A program made the position numbers and the translations under genes. The notes beneath the pieces are model-generated. The model saw nothing but the letters and a program-made list of their open reading frames with translations, had not been told where the DNA came from and did no database searches. A DNA stretch of 64,000 bases from DASUGC01 sp035606665 (GTDB lineage Bacteria > Acidobacteriota > Vicinamibacteria > Vicinamibacterales > SCN-69-37): NCBI GenBank assembly GCA_035606665.1, contig DATNEY010000026.1, positions 62,001-126,000 on the forward strand, in the 5' to 3' direction. This document shows positions 62,555 to 64,000 of the stretch, one piece after another (within the stretch, counting starts at the first letter, position 1; each line of letters opens with the position of its first letter).

Positions 62555-64000
62555 ATGAAAGTCCTTATTGCCAATCGCGGCGAGATCGCCGTTCGCATCA
62601 TTCGCGCCTGCCGGGAGCTTGGATTCACTACCGTCGCCGTCTATTCGGAGTGCGATCGGCAGGCACTGCACGTTCGATCGGCCGACGAGGCGTACTTCAT
62701 CGGCCCGAGCCCGGCGAGCGAGAGCTATCTGCGTATCGACAAGATTATTGATGTCGCAAAGAAGTCCGGCGCGACGCTCGTACATCCTGGCTACGGCTTT
62801 CTCGCCGAGAACGAGGACTTTGCAGCGGCGTGCGTCGATGCGGGGCTGACGTTCGTCGGGCCCACGCCGCGGGCGATCGAGCTGATGGGCAGCAAGACGG
62901 CCGCCCGGCAAGCCGCGATCGCCGCAGGTGTTTCCGTCGTGCCGGGCACCGAAGCGCCGTTTGCCGAAACGGCAACCGACGCCGAAATCACAGCCGCCGC
63001 TGAACGCGTCGGCTATCCGCTCGTCGTGAAAGCCGTTGCGGGCGGTGGGGGCAAGGGCATGCGCACGGTCGCCTCGGCGGCCGACCTGCTCGCAGCGGTG
63101 CGCACCGCGAAGTCCGAGGCCGGCTCTGCGTTCGGCGATACCGCCGTCTACTTCGAGCGCCGGATCATGAAGCCGCGCCACATCGAGATTCAGCTGCTGG
63201 CGGACCAGCACGGTACCGTGCTGCCGTTCGTCGAGCGCGAGTGCTCGATCCAGCGGCGCCACCAGAAAGTCGTCGAGGAGTCGCCGTCGGTCGCGCTCAC
63301 GCAGGAAACGCGCCGCCGGATGGCTGAGTGCGCCGCACGCGTGGCGAGGTCGGTCGGCTACACGAACGCCGGCACGATCGAGTTCCTCCTCGACGAGGAC
63401 GGACAGTTCTATTTCCTGGAGATGAACACGCGGCTGCAGGTCGAACATCCCGTGACGGAGCTCGTGACGGGCATCGATCTCGTGCAGTGGCAGCTGAGAA
63501 TCGCGCTGGGAGAGCGGCTGACCATCCCGGCCGATCGCGCGCTCACGCCGGTCGCGCACGCGATCGAGTGCCGCATCTATGCGGAGGATCCCGATGCCGG
63601 CTTCATGCCCGCACCCGGACTCGTGCGCGCGCTGTCCGTCCCGGGCGGGCCCGGCATCCGCGACGATCGCGGCGTCGCGCCCGGATTCGAAATCCCTGTC
63701 TTCTATGACTCGATGATTTCCAAGCTCGTCGTGTGGGCCGACACGCGCGCGGACGCCATCGCACGCCTGCGCCGTGTGCTCGCGGAATACCGCGTCGTCG
63801 GTGTCAAGACGACGGTGCCGTTCTTTCAGTGGCTGGTGGAGCAGCCGGAATTCGCGGAAGCCCGTTTCGACACGACGTACCTCGATCGCATCCTGGCGGC
63901 GAGGAAAGGGCAGCCGTTCGTCGAGCCGCAGGAATCAGATGAAGAGGATGCGGTCGTCGCCGCGGCCATCTCCGCCTGGTTCCACACACATCGCGCTATC
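62555..64000 (+). CDS. acyl-CoA carboxylase biotin carboxylase (alpha) subunit, 3' truncated by window
   Basis: 482 residues visible, no stop before the window edge. ATG 62555 with AGG upstream gives KVLIANRGEIAVRIIRACRE. ATP-grasp features: VVKAVAGGGGKGMRTV, ERECSIQRRHQKVVEESPS, FLEMNTRLQVEHPVTE. C-terminal carboxylase part: FYDSMISKLVVWADTR. The frame continues past the usual end of a lone biotin carboxylase (~450), so this is likely the longer alpha subunit with a biotin-carrier domain beyond the window. Confidence 0.94.
   Translation, partial: MKVLIANRGEIAVRIIRACRELGFTTVAVYSECDRQALHVRSADEAYFIGPSPASESYLRIDKIIDVAKKSGATLVHPGYGFLAENEDFAAACVDAGLTFVGPTPRAIELMGSKTAARQAAIAAGVSVVPGTEAPFAETATDAEITAAAERVGYPLVVKAVAGGGGKGMRTVASAADLLAAVRTAKSEAGSAFGDTAVYFERRIMKPRHIEIQLLADQHGTVLPFVERECSIQRRHQKVVEESPSVALTQETRRRMAECAARVARSVGYTNAGTIEFLLDEDGQFYFLEMNTRLQVEHPVTELVTGIDLVQWQLRIALGERLTIPADRALTPVAHAIECRIYAEDPDAGFMPAPGLVRALSVPGGPGIRDDRGVAPGFEIPVFYDSMISKLVVWADTRADAIARLRRVLAEYRVVGVKTTVPFFQWLVEQPEFAEARFDTTYLDRILAARKGQPFVEPQESDEEDAVVAAAISAWFHTHRAI

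Noticed and set aside
62432..63559. Minus-strand frame opposite the biotin carboxylase gene
   Set aside because: The plus strand encodes an unmistakable ATP-grasp biotin carboxylase that runs off the window; the other frame is its shadow.

Overview
This 64 kb window is a G+C-rich, gene-dense bacterial chromosome segment. It carries lpxC, so the cell is Gram-negative with lipid A. It also has many lipoproteins and exported proteins, sigma-54 enhancer-binding proteins and hypothetical proteins of Acidobacteriota type. I infer an Acidobacteriota member, most like Vicinamibacteria; no rRNA gene is present to confirm this. I saw no rRNA, tRNA, CRISPR array, transposase gene or prophage.

Layout. 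1-4.3 kb: end of a large exported protein, ispG, an exported hypothetical, a toxin-gene remnant and an M19 dipeptidase. 4.3-11.3 kb, minus strand and partly less G+C-rich: a TPR-containing sigma-54 activator, a membrane HD-GYP protein and a secreted subtilisin-like peptidase ending in 13 copies of a TIIWT motif, with sigma-54-like promoters before the last two. 11.5-19.9 kb: a peptide ABC transporter without ATPases, an aldolase/aminotransferase pair that may handle 4-hydroxy-2-oxoglutarate and glyoxylate, an M48 lipoprotein protease, mtgA and an NlpC/P60 lipoprotein. 20-27 kb: HNH nuclease, IPT/NHL-type propeller, CoA transferase, uvrA, lpxC, then a broken VapBC pair. 27.4-30.5 kb, minus: ECF sigma factor, STAS protein, small protein and GT-C-type membrane protein. 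30.6-33.2 kb: lysA-tmk facing comF. 33.2-36.0 kb, minus: rplU-rpmA-obgE-nadD-rsfS. 36-44.6 kb: TPR protein and lipoprotein, dprA, topA, exported methyltransferase, trmFO, xerC/D, cupin. 44.8-51 kb: NtrC/NtrB-like pair, an accessory patch with two related tiny proteins and a membrane protein, and an ABC-F ATPase. 51-55 kb: ECF sigma/anti-sigma operon and amino acid permease. 55-64 kb: PEGA-domain surface protein, hslVU, an FN3-like lipoprotein, FAH-family enzyme, a transaldolase-like aldolase, and acyl-CoA carboxylase beta and biotin carboxylase subunits (the last runs off the window).

Three signals stand out. (1) The S8 peptidase / HD-GYP / TPR-activator cluster has the parts expected of a self-contained extracellular-peptide sensing circuit: a repeated hexapeptide in a secreted protease and a TPR-type regulator. 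This is a hypothesis. (2) A 50-bp palindrome occurs in the same reading frame inside both lysA and trmFO and encodes nearly the same 17 residues, like a protein-coding mobile palindrome. Other palindromic repeats have contributed coding sequence to a CoA transferase, an NlpC lipoprotein and XerC/D. (3) A dispersed repeat of about 100 bp is present six times and often abuts gene starts, and a short GC-rich hairpin repeatedly follows stop codons. Sigma-54-like GG-N10-GC promoters also precede the PEGA protein gene and dprA.
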